Notes: generated by a model not told the origin, from the sequence alone. Counted from the first letter of the stretch, positions 1 to 9,033 are shown. The stretch is DNA of 30,874 nt from JAFGFG01 sp964442905 (GCA_964442905.1 CAYUBD010000010.1:1-30874), one strand, 5' to 3'. Numbers and translations are program-made.

Positions 1-29
1 TTTTTAAATCCTTGGCATCTCTTAGTATT

Positions 30-872
30 ATGAGCGAGCTTTACATTGAAAATCCGCTGGAATTCTGGTGCAACAACTACGGCCTTGGCTCTGCCGATAT
101 CGTATTTCTGGGTGTGCCTTTTGACGGTACGAGCACCGGACGGGTTGGAAGCAGGGAGGCGCCGAACGAGATAAGGAAGATGAGCTACAATCTGGAGACC
201 TTCAGCACCTACACCAAGAAGGACATGAAAGACCTGAAGATGACTGATTTAGGTAATGTTATCGTGAGCCCGGGGGATACCGACGAAAGCCTCAGGCGCA
301 TCGGGCAGACGGTGAAGGATGTCAGTGATAAGTTCCCTGTTATTGTCGGGGGTGAGCACATCATAACGCTGCCAGCTGTAAAGGCCTTGCTGAAGGAGCA
401 TCCCGGTCTGAAGGTGCTGCAGTTTGATGCGCATCTGGACCTGAAGAATGAATACCTCGGCAACAAGCTGTCACATGTGACTGTGATGCGCAGGCTGACG
501 GAGATACTCGGAAAAGGGAGGGTTATACAGGTTGGCGCGAGGTCCTTTTCACCTGAAGAGAAGGAATTCGCGAAGAAGAACACAGTACTGAAAACGCCTG
601 AAAACCTGCTTAATTATTCCGTAAAGGGGCCCGTATATATCACAATAGATATGGATGTTTTTGACCCGTCGGTGGCGCCCGGAGTTTCAACACCCGCGCC
701 CGGCGGCATGATACCTGAGCAATTCTTTGAACTGGTACGTGAACTGGGAAATAGAATGGAGGTTATCGGTTTTGATGTTGTCGAGGCATGCCCGTCTTAT
801 GACGATGCATCCATGACATCACTGCTTGCGGCTGAAGTAATGAAGGAAACTCTCCTGGCTTTCAGAAAATGA
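30..872 (+). CDS. speB: Agmatinase/arginase-family ureohydrolase
   Basis: A 280-aa binuclear manganese hydrolase. Family members split agmatine (or arginine or a related guanidino compound) into urea and an amine; agmatinase would supply putrescine. The metal-site signatures are complete: GGEH with His110, DAHLD with Asp133, His135 and Asp137, and TIDMD with Asp207 and Asp209, followed by DPSVAPG. The family motif SHxxxMRR is at 148-155. Length is normal. The frame is open from a TTG at 12, but ATG at 30 is preferred: the T/A-rich box at 1-9 lies about 25 nt upstream, giving a leaderless transcript. The gene converges on rpoA'', with stops 1 nt apart. Substrate cannot be fixed from sequence: agmatinase is most likely, and guanidinobutyrase-like activity is possible. 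Confidence 0.88.
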   Translation: MSELYIENPLEFWCNNYGLGSADIVFLGVPFDGTSTGRVGSREAPNEIRKMSYNLETFSTYTKKDMKDLKMTDLGNVIVSPGDTDESLRRIGQTVKDVSDKFPVIVGGEHIITLPAVKALLKEHPGLKVLQFDAHLDLKNEYLGNKLSHVTVMRRLTEILGKGRVIQVGARSFSPEEKEFAKKNTVLKTPENLLNYSVKGPVYITIDMDVFDPSVAPGVSTPAPGGMIPEQFFELVRELGNRMEVIGFDVVEACPSYDDASMTSLLAAEVMKETLLAFRK

Positions 873-873
873 C

Positions 874-2073
874 TCACTTCTTTTTTGATTTGGTTTTTGA
901 TGGCTTTGTCTCTTTCTTCTCAGCTTTCTTTGGTGCAGCCTTTTTGGCCGGGGCTTTTTTCACTTCTTTCCTGGGCTCAGCTTTCTTTTCAACCATCTTA
1001 GCTGGCTTTTTCGCCACCTTCTTTACAGCCTTATCTTCAGTGGCCTTTGATGCGGCTGAAGATGGAGGTATATGACCAAGAAGGTTGTATGAACCGGTAC
1101 CTGCAGGAATGATCTGGTTCATCATGATGTTTTCAACGATGCCCGAAAGGCTGTCAGAGCTGTTCTTTATGGAAGCTGAAATCAGATGCTTTTTTGTCTC
1201 CTCGAATGCCGCCCTTGCGAGTACAGACTTTTTACCACCTGCAATGCCATACCTGCCTATAGCCTTTATATCTCCTGTGAATGTCATAAGGTCTGCAAGA
1301 AGCATTATGTACCTGATGTCAACATCAAGTCCCTGTTCATCAAGCGTATACTGGGCCTGGTCTATTATGGTATTTCTGGCTGCCTCTATGCCAAGGACAT
1401 CATTGACCTCAAATATGTTGTTGCATAACGTTTTGCGGGGATTGACGCCCTCTATATTGAGGACTTTCTTGAGGTTCGAGCCAAGCGTGTTTATCACCCA
1501 TTCATTACCGTCTCTGTTTACTATCGCCTGGGTCACACCCTTTATGCCCTTCATATGCAGTTCCATCAGCTTGTATTTCAGTTTATGGAGGTTCTTTACA
1601 TCAAGCGTCGTGCTTGTAACCTGTAGCTCATGACCTTTCGTCTCAACCTTTACGTTCTTGAGCTTTATGGATTTTTTCACGGTCGACATGTCGATTTCAA
1701 GCGTTTTGATTAACTTGGGGTCAAGCTTGCATAAGATTTCAAGATTCGTGAGGTCTATTATATTGGAAACCAGCAGGTCCTTCAGTTTTACCTCTTTGAT
1801 GTTCTCTGCAACTTTTTTGGCTTTTTCCTTGGTCTGGAAATCATCCATAAGATGAATCTCCATGGTTGGCGTGGCAAGTTCTTTTCTTGCGTCAAAAATC
1901 TCTATGATCCTGGGAAGACCCAGAGTAACCTGTATACCTGCAGTACCGGCGAAGTGGTACGTTCGCATCGTCATCTGCGTTGCTGGTTCTGAAAGGGACT
2001 GCGCAGCTATGACACCCATAGCTTCCTCAGGACTGTAAAGGTGTTTCTTCTTATCCAACTGTGAATCAGTCAT
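874..2073 (-). CDS. rpoA2: DNA-directed RNA polymerase subunit A''
   Basis: The C-terminal part of the split archaeal largest RNAP subunit (399 aa), equivalent to the end of bacterial beta' or eukaryotic Rpb1. It supplies the trigger-loop and jaw regions. The trigger-loop block TQMTMRTYHFAG and the following GIQVTLGLPRIIEIFDARK-type segment lie near residues 32-65. The start ATG overlaps the end of rpoA' by 8 nt, so translation is probably coupled. After the conserved core, ending near residue 340, there is an unusual tail of roughly 55 residues that is almost entirely Lys, Ala, Pro and Glu (repeats such as APAKKAAPKKAEKK). A'' subunits normally end soon after the core, so this resembles a histone-H1-like DNA or RNA binding extension. 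It is the last gene of the operon, with no ribosomal protein or nusA genes after it. Confidence 0.97.
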   Translation of the reverse strand: MTDSQLDKKKHLYSPEEAMGVIAAQSLSEPATQMTMRTYHFAGTAGIQVTLGLPRIIEIFDARKELATPTMEIHLMDDFQTKEKAKKVAENIKEVKLKDLLVSNIIDLTNLEILCKLDPKLIKTLEIDMSTVKKSIKLKNVKVETKGHELQVTSTTLDVKNLHKLKYKLMELHMKGIKGVTQAIVNRDGNEWVINTLGSNLKKVLNIEGVNPRKTLCNNIFEVNDVLGIEAARNTIIDQAQYTLDEQGLDVDIRYIMLLADLMTFTGDIKAIGRYGIAGGKKSVLARAAFEETKKHLISASIKNSSDSLSGIVENIMMNQIIPAGTGSYNLLGHIPPSSAASKATEDKAVKKVAKKPAKMVEKKAEPRKEVKKAPAKKAAPKKAEKKETKPSKTKSKKK

Positions 2074-4543
2074 TTACGTCACCCCACTCTGACCTGGATG
2101 GATCAACGCCGTCTTCCCCTGCCACGAACTGTATTATGTGGCCGTCTGAATTCTTCACAGACATGTTCGGACTGACCCGCAGGTCCTGCAGAGCATTCAC
2201 CAGTCTTCTCTGCATGTAACCGCTTTTCCTTGTTCTCAGAGACTTGTCCATGAGGCCCTCACGGCCGTTCATTATGTTCCAGAAAAGCTCTGTCGGGCTG
2301 AGCTCATGCTTGAAGCCATTCTTCACGAAACCATGACCCGCTGCAGAAAGGTCACCTTTCTTGAAGTGCGGGAGTGTCCGGTTGAAATATCCCCTCTTTA
2401 TCCTTTGCCCGAGTATGGCCTCCTGCCCAACGCACGCAGCCATCTGTGTGACATTGATGAGGGACCCCTTCGCACCAGAATTCGCCATTGTAATAATGTC
2501 ACTTTTCTTTATCTTTTCCTTCACTATTTCTGAGACGTCATTAAGGCCTTCAGCCAGCACATTGAGTATCTGCGTCTCCAGTGACTCCTCGGTCGTGAGT
2601 CCCGGAAGTGCATTCAGTTCTTTCTTGTTGTACTTCTCTATGAGGGTATCCGAGTTCTTTTCAGCCTTTTGAATCCTCTTCTTCACTTCATCCATAACAT
2701 CATCCGAAAGGTCAAGGTCTGAAATACCTATGGTGAATCCCCTGCCTGCTATGTATGCGACCCCCAGCCTTCCGCAGTTGTCTATGAACGTCTTTATGAC
2801 TTCTGTATCAACCAGCCCGTGAAGCATGCTTATTATCCTGCCCTTGAATGCGCCGACCGCTGCTGAGTCTATAGTTCCCTTCAATAGCTGGCCTTTCTTT
2901 ATCTTTACCCATGAATCGAATTCGCAGTTCTCCTTCAGGCATTTTTCACACTGCATGCAACAGGTTGACCTGAATTCGATATCCAGATTATCCGGAAGCA
3001 GCATGCTGAATATCTCCTTCCCAGTGAATTCTTCCTTGTCTGGGAGTTCCGTCCGTATGCCGGACCTGCTCATCATCTCCGCAGTCTCCTTCCTGCTGAA
3101 TTTCTGGATGCCTTTTGTAAGCATATAAATACCTGATATCTGATCAAGGTCCAGGCCTATAAGCGGACCACCGAACCTTGGGGATATGATGTTGTTCTTT
3201 ACGTCTATGAGTTCGGCGGCTTCGACCCTTGATTCCTCTGTCTGAAGCGCATGCAGATTCATTTCATCACCGTCGAAATCTGCGTTGTACGGTGGACATA
3301 CCTGAGGTGATACCCTGAATGTCTTGTGGGGCATGACCTTCACCCTGTGAGCCATTATTGACGGCCTGTGAAGCGAAGGCTGCCTGTTGAAAAGAACTAT
3401 GTCTCCGTCATCGAGTTGCCTGTCAAGGCTCCATCCCATTCCTATGTTATCTATAATCTCATCTTTGTTGTCCGGACCCACCTTGATTCTCCTCCCGTCC
3501 GGCCTTTTTGCGTAGTTGACCTTATCTGCCTTGAGAAGTTCCTTAACGTGCTTTAGGTTAAGCTGTGTAACCGGGACTTCTATCGTAAGCTCCTTTGCAA
3601 CGACCTCGGGCACACCGACCTCGTTTATGGATATTTTCGGGTCCGGGGAAATAACGGTACGTGCAGAGAAGTTGACCCTCTTGCCAAGAAGATTGCCCCT
3701 TATCCTCCCTTCTTTACCCTTCATTCTCTGTATCATGCCTTTAAGCGGCCTTCCGCTCCTATGCCTTGCCTGCGGGATGCCTGTCAGTTCATTGTCGAAG
3801 TAAGTAGTGACATGGTACTGGAGCAGTTCCCAGAGATCCTTGATAATGAAGTCCGGAGCTCCTATGTCTATGTTCTCTCTCAGCGACTGGTTAATCCTCA
3901 CTATGTCCACGAGCTTGTGCGTCAGATCGTCTTCTGATTTTTCGCCTGACTCAAGGGTGATGCTCGGCCTTACCGTAACCGGTGAAACCGGGAACAGCGT
4001 AAGTATAAGCGCTTCCGGTCTCCCGCCCCTGAAACCTATTTTCTCCAGGTCTTCACCCGATATCTTCTCGAACCATTCCCGTATGTCCCCTGGCGACAGC
4101 TCTTCCTTGTCCTCATAGAATGTGCTGGGCTTAAGGAACTTTATCTTCCCCTTGTTCTCTTTGCAGTGAGGGCATTTGCTTGGAGGATTCCTGCTGATAT
4201 CCTTTGTGCTTTTAGTTTCATCGGACTTTGTAAGTATCTTTCCGCACTTCTTGCAGCTTATCTTGAGCAATCTGTATACAGCCTTGGTGTAAAGAATGTT
4301 TAACACGGGCTTTGCGAGTTCAAGGTAGCCGAAGTGGCCCGTACATTCCCCTATCCCGCCACCGCATGTCCTGCAGTGCAGTCCGGGATCAACGACACCC
4401 AGCCTCGGATCCATCACGCCGCCCTCGACCGGGTAACCATCCACGTCATAAAGGTCCGATGTAACTATCCTCACTGTGGCTATGGACTTTATCATCTCCG
4501 GAGTAAGGATGCTGAATGTGATTTTCTTTATCTTGGATACCAT
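2066..4543 (-). CDS. rpoA1: DNA-directed RNA polymerase subunit A'
   Basis: The N-terminal and catalytic part of the largest RNAP subunit (825 aa). The active-site loop NADFDGDEMNLH, which binds the catalytic Mg2+, is near residues 418-430. The clamp zinc site is CRTC...CTGH (Cys57, Cys60, Cys67, His70). A second cysteine set (CKKC...CPHC) lies near 96-130, and a further cluster CCMQCEKC...C is near 535. The ATG overlaps the rpoB stop by one base (TGATG), and the 3' end overlaps rpoA'' by 8 nt, which indicates a tightly coupled operon. It is slightly shorter than the usual 870-900 residues, consistent with a compact genome. Confidence 0.98.
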   Translation of the reverse strand: MVSKIKKITFSILTPEMIKSIATVRIVTSDLYDVDGYPVEGGVMDPRLGVVDPGLHCRTCGGGIGECTGHFGYLELAKPVLNILYTKAVYRLLKISCKKCGKILTKSDETKSTKDISRNPPSKCPHCKENKGKIKFLKPSTFYEDKEELSPGDIREWFEKISGEDLEKIGFRGGRPEALILTLFPVSPVTVRPSITLESGEKSEDDLTHKLVDIVRINQSLRENIDIGAPDFIIKDLWELLQYHVTTYFDNELTGIPQARHRSGRPLKGMIQRMKGKEGRIRGNLLGKRVNFSARTVISPDPKISINEVGVPEVVAKELTIEVPVTQLNLKHVKELLKADKVNYAKRPDGRRIKVGPDNKDEIIDNIGMGWSLDRQLDDGDIVLFNRQPSLHRPSIMAHRVKVMPHKTFRVSPQVCPPYNADFDGDEMNLHALQTEESRVEAAELIDVKNNIISPRFGGPLIGLDLDQISGIYMLTKGIQKFSRKETAEMMSRSGIRTELPDKEEFTGKEIFSMLLPDNLDIEFRSTCCMQCEKCLKENCEFDSWVKIKKGQLLKGTIDSAAVGAFKGRIISMLHGLVDTEVIKTFIDNCGRLGVAYIAGRGFTIGISDLDLSDDVMDEVKKRIQKAEKNSDTLIEKYNKKELNALPGLTTEESLETQILNVLAEGLNDVSEIVKEKIKKSDIITMANSGAKGSLINVTQMAACVGQEAILGQRIKRGYFNRTLPHFKKGDLSAAGHGFVKNGFKHELSPTELFWNIMNGREGLMDKSLRTRKSGYMQRRLVNALQDLRVSPNMSVKNSDGHIIQFVAGEDGVDPSRSEWGDVND

Positions 4544-7500
4544 CAGGCATCACCTACCTCAAGATTCGCGTATATGCCCATGGACTTTACCTCATCGATG
4601 AACAGTTTGAAAGCGTATGATGTCTCAACCCACTTTATCTTGCTGTCTTTGCAGAACTGGCACGTTGACCGGTTGTTCGCCTTGTCATATATTGCGACAA
4701 GGCCACAGTTCTGGCATATCGGTATTATGGACTGGTCGGAATCAAACCGCTCCTTTAGTGTAAGAGCAGCACCATGAGCCACCAGGCACTGCTGCTCCAT
4801 TTCTCCAAGCCTCAGGCCGCCTCTCTTGGCTCTGCCCTCTGTCGGCTGTCTCGTAAGCAGTGTTACCGGTCCCCTTGATCTTGCATGCAGCTTGTTTGCA
4901 ACCATGTGATCCAGTTTAAGATAGAAGCTCATGCCTGTAAATATCATAACCTCGTATGGCTTCCCCGTCCTTCCGTCATAGAGCATCTCCTTCCCGTCGT
5001 CCCTGAATCCCGCTGAAAGAAGAAGCTTTCTTATCTCACCCTCTTTCATGTGATTGAACGCCGTTCCCTTGATATCCTTGCCTGTTATGGCTTTGGTTTT
5101 TCCTGCAAGCAGCTCCAGTAGCTGTCCTATGGTCATCCTGCTCGGCACACCGTGTGGGTTGAATATTACATCAGGCACAACACCATCTGCCGTGAACGGC
5201 ATATCTTCATGAGGTACCATGAGACTTACAACGCCCTTCTGGCCGTGCCTTGAAGCGAACTTGTCTCCAAGCTCAGGCAGCCTGCTGTCTCTTATCCTGA
5301 CCTTTATGATGTGATTCCCATTTGTACTCTCGGAAATGATTATCTTATCAGCTATTCCGCCTTCTCCGTGTCTGACTGTTATGGATGTCTCCCTCTTATT
5401 CTCGACACCCGCCGCGAACTCTTCACCCGAAAGGAACCTCAGCGGAGAACTCTTCCCGACCAGAACAGAATCCGATTCCACAGGTGTTTCCGGGCTTATT
5501 ATACCATCCTCTGAAATATCACTGTATGCCTCCTCGCCCCGGTGACCCTTTATGCCCGGCTCAGGAACAGCTATCTCATCCTCCTGCCCGCCCCAGTAAC
5601 GCTTTTTCTCTGTCTCATATGTCCTGTAGTACATGGATCTCAGCAGTCCTCTCTCGACCGACGACTTGTTCATTACGATTGCGTCGTTCAGGTTGTACCC
5701 ATCCCAGCACATGACAGCCAGAACTACGTTCTGTCCAGACGGGGATTGCCTGAGTATATCGGATGTGGCCGTATCGATGATAGGCGACTGTGGATAAACA
5801 AGCGTGTTGAACTTGGTATCGGTCCTTACAAGGTAATTTGTGGCTGGTATGCCTATGGTCTGTCCCACCATCTTTGCACCGTAGTTGATCCTGTCGCCCC
5901 TGTTGTAACCAGGATACGGTATAAGAGTCGCAGGCAGACCGAGCATTGCAAGCGGTGTGACTTCAAGGTGTGTATGCTGGGAAGTCAGGTTTTCCGGTTT
6001 TAGCGCGATATATGAATTCTCCTCTTCCTCTGCGTCAATGTATTCCATGATGCCGTGTCTCAGCAGATATGATGTATCTATCTCACCCTTTCCGAGTTTC
6101 ATGATGATATCATCACTTAATTTATCCTTCCCGTTTTCAATTATGAGAAGAGGTCTCCTTGCCCTTCCCGTATCGGTGTTTATTCTTATCTCCCTGAATT
6201 CTTCGTAGTTCACTATGTTCAGCTGGTCGTTTATCAGACCGGCCCTTCTCTTCTTCCTCAGGTTGTCGGTAATCTTTTTAGGCGTGAATGTCCTTCCCAG
6301 GAAGTCTCCGTTGAAGTAGATATCATAAGCTTTCGGTACTTCTTTCTGGCCGCCCTTTTCCATCTCAGCCTTGACTGATTTAAGAAGCACGTCGTTTGCG
6401 GTCTTGTTCAGACCGGGTGTTATCTCTGACAGCAGCGCAAGATGCTTCCTCAGACCTATCGAGCTGCCCTCTGGTGTCTCTGCAGGACACAGCCTGCCCC
6501 ATTCAGTGGGATGTATCTCCCTGGCGCTGAAGTGCTCCTGAGTTGTTGTCAGTGGTGAGACCACGCTCCTCAGATGGGAAACGGTCTTGATGTTACAACT
6601 CCTGTCGAGCCTCTGGCTCACCCCTGTCCTGCCTCCTATCCAGTTTCCTGTCGCCAGCGAAGAGAGTATCTGCTTGGTGACTGCGTTGGCCTCGACTATG
6701 CCCTGTACGGACGGCTGCTGTCCTCTTTTCGTCAGCTTCTGGTAATTATAAGTCATCTTGGCTATGAGACCCCATCTTCCAAGAAGAACGGACCTGAACA
6801 GCTGGGAGAGCAGTTCTCCTGACATGAGCAGCCTTTTGTTTCCGTAATGGTCTATGTCATCCTCTGGTATTTCACCCTGCGATACAGATATAACCTTCCT
6901 TATGATCCTGGCCAGATACATGGCCTTCGCCAGCCTGTCTGACTTCTCCTGCCCTATGTGAGGAAGCAGATACCTGTCAAGTATCTGGTTCACTCTTTCA
7001 ATCCTGTAGTCTTCCGAGACCTTCAGCTTCCTGCCAATCACATCTATGGCTTCTTCTTCGTCTGTCGGCTCAGATTCGTAAAGAGAAATATAGAGCTCGT
7101 TCAGGATATTCAGGTCATTGCTTATGTTGTTGCATATGTCCTTGTCTGTTGACATCCCAAGCGCCTTGAGCAGCGTGATTATAGAAAGCCTTCTTATGTT
7201 GGCAAAAGATATCGTAAGAGTGCCTTCAGGTCTTCTCTCTATGAGATGCCTCTGCTTGAAACCACTCCTTTCGGAATTTACCCTTACTGTAACAGCGTCA
7301 TCGTCCTTTTCGAAAACAGGCTTGTTGCCTGCAATTTCCTCTATGAGTACCAGTGTCCTTTCCGTTCCGTTGACTATGAAATAACCCCTGGCATCATCAG
7401 GATCCTCACCTACATCTACAAGCTCTTTCCTCGATCTGCCATGCATTGAGCAAAGCTTTGAACCAATCATGACAGGAAGGTCACCTACATGTACTTTCTC

Positions 7501-7875
7501 TGTCTTCTCCTGTATACCGTTTACTATCGGCGTGATGTTTACCCATATGGGTGCAAAGTACGTCAGGTCTCTGATTCTGCATTCATTGGGAAAAAGAGGA
7601 CTCTTCGTGTCAAGTGATCTCTTGTAACCGTCAGCTTCTATCAGGTACGGACTTCCAACCTCGACCTTACCGAAGCTCAGCTTGACATCGCTGACATCAG
7701 GCATCAGGTCCACTATGCCTATCTCGTTTATTATGCTCTGGAGGCCGTTTTCAACGAAGTTGTCAAAGGAATCTATCTGGAACTTCACCCAGCCCCTTTC
7801 TTTCTCGATTGCTCTGAAAAGTGTAATGAAGTTCATACTTCTGCCTGCCTGTTTAATCCTTTTAGTCTCAGCCAT
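4543..7875 (-). CDS. rpoB: DNA-directed RNA polymerase subunit B (undivided)
   Basis: The second-largest RNAP subunit (1110 aa), forming the other half of the active cleft. It is a single polypeptide, whereas many methanogens, halophiles and Archaeoglobales split it into B' and B''. Visible landmarks are the catalytic-lobe block GDKFASRHGQKG near residue 868, a central CPAETPEGSSIG segment (hybrid-binding/fork region), and a C-terminal zinc ribbon CQNC...CQFC near 1053-1075. The start follows the rpoH stop by a single base, and the 3' end overlaps rpoA' by one base. Confidence 0.98.
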   Translation of the reverse strand: MAETKRIKQAGRSMNFITLFRAIEKERGWVKFQIDSFDNFVENGLQSIINEIGIVDLMPDVSDVKLSFGKVEVGSPYLIEADGYKRSLDTKSPLFPNECRIRDLTYFAPIWVNITPIVNGIQEKTEKVHVGDLPVMIGSKLCSMHGRSRKELVDVGEDPDDARGYFIVNGTERTLVLIEEIAGNKPVFEKDDDAVTVRVNSERSGFKQRHLIERRPEGTLTISFANIRRLSIITLLKALGMSTDKDICNNISNDLNILNELYISLYESEPTDEEEAIDVIGRKLKVSEDYRIERVNQILDRYLLPHIGQEKSDRLAKAMYLARIIRKVISVSQGEIPEDDIDHYGNKRLLMSGELLSQLFRSVLLGRWGLIAKMTYNYQKLTKRGQQPSVQGIVEANAVTKQILSSLATGNWIGGRTGVSQRLDRSCNIKTVSHLRSVVSPLTTTQEHFSAREIHPTEWGRLCPAETPEGSSIGLRKHLALLSEITPGLNKTANDVLLKSVKAEMEKGGQKEVPKAYDIYFNGDFLGRTFTPKKITDNLRKKRRAGLINDQLNIVNYEEFREIRINTDTGRARRPLLIIENGKDKLSDDIIMKLGKGEIDTSYLLRHGIMEYIDAEEEENSYIALKPENLTSQHTHLEVTPLAMLGLPATLIPYPGYNRGDRINYGAKMVGQTIGIPATNYLVRTDTKFNTLVYPQSPIIDTATSDILRQSPSGQNVVLAVMCWDGYNLNDAIVMNKSSVERGLLRSMYYRTYETEKKRYWGGQEDEIAVPEPGIKGHRGEEAYSDISEDGIISPETPVESDSVLVGKSSPLRFLSGEEFAAGVENKRETSITVRHGEGGIADKIIISESTNGNHIIKVRIRDSRLPELGDKFASRHGQKGVVSLMVPHEDMPFTADGVVPDVIFNPHGVPSRMTIGQLLELLAGKTKAITGKDIKGTAFNHMKEGEIRKLLLSAGFRDDGKEMLYDGRTGKPYEVMIFTGMSFYLKLDHMVANKLHARSRGPVTLLTRQPTEGRAKRGGLRLGEMEQQCLVAHGAALTLKERFDSDQSIIPICQNCGLVAIYDKANNRSTCQFCKDSKIKWVETSYAFKLFIDEVKSMGIYANLEVGDA

Positions 7876-7876
7876 A

Positions 7877-8143
7877 CTACTTCACGACCAGTCTATAATA
7901 AACAGCTTTCCCAGCTGTTTTTGATTTCCTTGTTATTTTGATTACATCGCCGGGTTTTGCTCCGATTAGCTCTATGACCGGATCAGAAACGGATATCCTA
8001 GGCAACTGGTTCTCATTGATTTCAAATTTTTCAAAAACATCTTTCTTTTCCTTGTCTGAAAGAATCTCGTGATTTGGAACTAAATCATGCTGAATTATAT
8101 CTACGATGCAACCACCTTCGAGCCTGGAAATCCCCAATAACAA
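7877..8143 (-). CDS. rpoH: DNA-directed RNA polymerase subunit H (start uncertain)
   Basis: A small RNAP subunit equivalent to the C-terminal domain of eukaryotic Rpb5, placed on the lower jaw that grips downstream DNA. The family pattern is clear: HDLVPNHEIL, QLPRISVSDP, GAKPGDVIKI and KTAGKAVYYRLV. It heads the rpo operon, one base before rpoB. The start is a puzzle. The longest frame begins with TTG at 8143, giving 88 aa and about 12 residues more than normal, with no ribosome site. A good Shine-Dalgarno-like GAAGGTGGT sits at 8111-8119, inside that frame. Five bases after its GGTG is ATC at 8107-8105, exactly where family members begin. The true start may therefore be non-standard, or the base at 8105 may be wrong. 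Confidence 0.93.
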   Translation of the reverse strand: MLLGISRLEGGCIVDIIQHDLVPNHEILSDKEKKDVFEKFEINENQLPRISVSDPVIELIGAKPGDVIKITRKSKTAGKAVYYRLVVK

Positions 8144-8174
8144 TGTAAATGGATGAATTAACTAATAAATAGAG

Positions 8175-8190
8175 CCCATATATTTAAAGC
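8175..8190 (-). promoter_or_regulatory. TATA box for the rpo operon
   Basis: On the minus strand the sequence reads GCTTTAAATATATGGG. The TATA-like core TTTAAATATA at 8179-8188 predicts transcription starting near 8157, about 14 nt before the TTG at 8143 and about 50 nt before the ATC at 8107. It is the only good TATA element between the AbrB-like gene and rpoH. Confidence 0.55.
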
Positions 8191-8227
8191 TTTCGGATTT
8201 CCGGCATATTTTCCCCGGTTTTGTCAC

Positions 8228-8620
8228 CTATTTCACGGAAACGTCAATGGACTTCACGCCTTCTACATTCGATATGATGTCTTTCAGTGTCTTCACACCG
8301 TTATTCCTGCTGGGTATGTTTACCAGAACCTTCCACTCAGTCAGTTCTTCATTCATCCTTTTGCTTTCACTCAATATGACGTCGAATGAGTTCGCTGAAA
8401 GTGCATCTGCGACAGGCGCCATAGAGCTCAGCCCCACCATCCGTATCTTTAACTCGGCTGTATGGTCCTTGACTATGGGCGTCATGTTGAAATGCCCGTT
8501 GTCGCCATCAGGCATCACGATAATCTGAGTGCCTTCTTCTATGCTCATATTCGTCCTGATTTCAACCGGAATCAGAACCCTGCCCTTTGAATCAACTTTC
8601 ACTATGTGCGGACTGTCCAT
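8228..8620 (-). CDS. AbrB/SpoVT-like regulator with C-terminal ACT-like region
   Basis: A 130-aa protein. Residues 5-45 (VKVDSKGRVLIPVEIRTNMSIEEGTQIIV) match the swapped-hairpin AbrB/MazE/SpoVT DNA-binding fold, including the typical KGRVLIP strand and the E-I-R helix. Residues 55-130 have a beta-alpha-beta pattern ending in VEGVKSIDVSVK, resembling an ACT-type ligand-binding or dimerisation domain; that part is inferred from pattern only. A TATA-like atatattt at 8643-8650 lies about 26 nt before the ATG, so the mRNA is probably leaderless. It is a stand-alone transcription factor, not an antitoxin: no toxin gene is adjacent. Target and ligand are unknown. Confidence 0.75.
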   Translation of the reverse strand: MDSPHIVKVDSKGRVLIPVEIRTNMSIEEGTQIIVMPDGDNGHFNMTPIVKDHTAELKIRMVGLSSMAPVADALSANSFDVILSESKRMNEELTEWKVLVNIPSRNNGVKTLKDIISNVEGVKSIDVSVK

Positions 8621-8769
8621 AAATAATCACACGTCAATTCCAAATATATCGATTGGATATTATTAAAAGTTTGATATTTATCAGAAACCTGCCATTCAGG
8701 ACTTCTGCAATGTTCTAACGGCATCTGACACCCGCACCAGAACAAGAAAATAGAATGGGCCCGGCAGGA

Positions 8770-8910
8770 TTCCCAGCACCACTGAACCGCAGGGGATTGG
8801 TTATTCCCCTTCAGTTCCAAGCTCCTCCTGATTCCCCTTTCGGAACTCAGATACGCGAGAGCGTATTTTCCGGAGCGCGCTTTTCCGCGTTTACTGTGGA
8901 AAAGGGTGCC
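8770..8910 (-). other. tRNA-Lys intron 4 (T-loop, 59/60), unusually long
   Basis: A 141-nt intron inside the T-loop. GCACC/GGTGC forms the inner helix right after bulges AAG and AAT. The interior contains further helices: TTTTCC/GGAAAA, ATACGC/GCGTAT inside CGGAA/TTCCG, and ACTGAA/TTCAGT enclosing GGGG/CCCC. That is more structure than splicing needs. No open frame of note was seen, and no clear C/D or H/ACA box set could be recognised. Confidence 0.75.
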
Positions 8911-8932
8911 TTCGAACCCGCGACACCCAGGT

Positions 8933-8984
8933 TTATTCTGTCATCGGACCCTTAATAGGGACCTGAACACGCTTTTAATGACAT
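8933..8984 (-). other. tRNA-Lys intron 3 (canonical 37/38)
   Basis: A 52-nt intron at the standard archaeal anticodon-loop site. It is closed by TGTCAT/ATGACA directly after the TAA bulge, and a CCCT/AGGG hairpin lies inside. The 3' bulge is AAA, cut AA^A. Removal gives loop CTTTTAA. Confidence 0.75.
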
Positions 8985-8991
8985 TAAAAGC

Positions 8992-9025
8992 TTCACCTGA
9001 GGTGCTGCACAAGCAACACACTCGT
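8992..9025 (-). other. tRNA-Lys intron 2 (anticodon stem, 30/31)
   Basis: A 34-nt intron with inner stem GTGTTGC/GCAGCAC. The central helix CACC/GGTG is perfect, and the bulges are AGA (cut AG^A) and AAG (cut AA^G). Removal restores the fifth base pair of the CCAGG/CCTGG anticodon stem. It splits the anticodon stem itself, which is not the canonical site. Confidence 0.75.
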
Positions 9026-9033
9026 CTGGTGCT

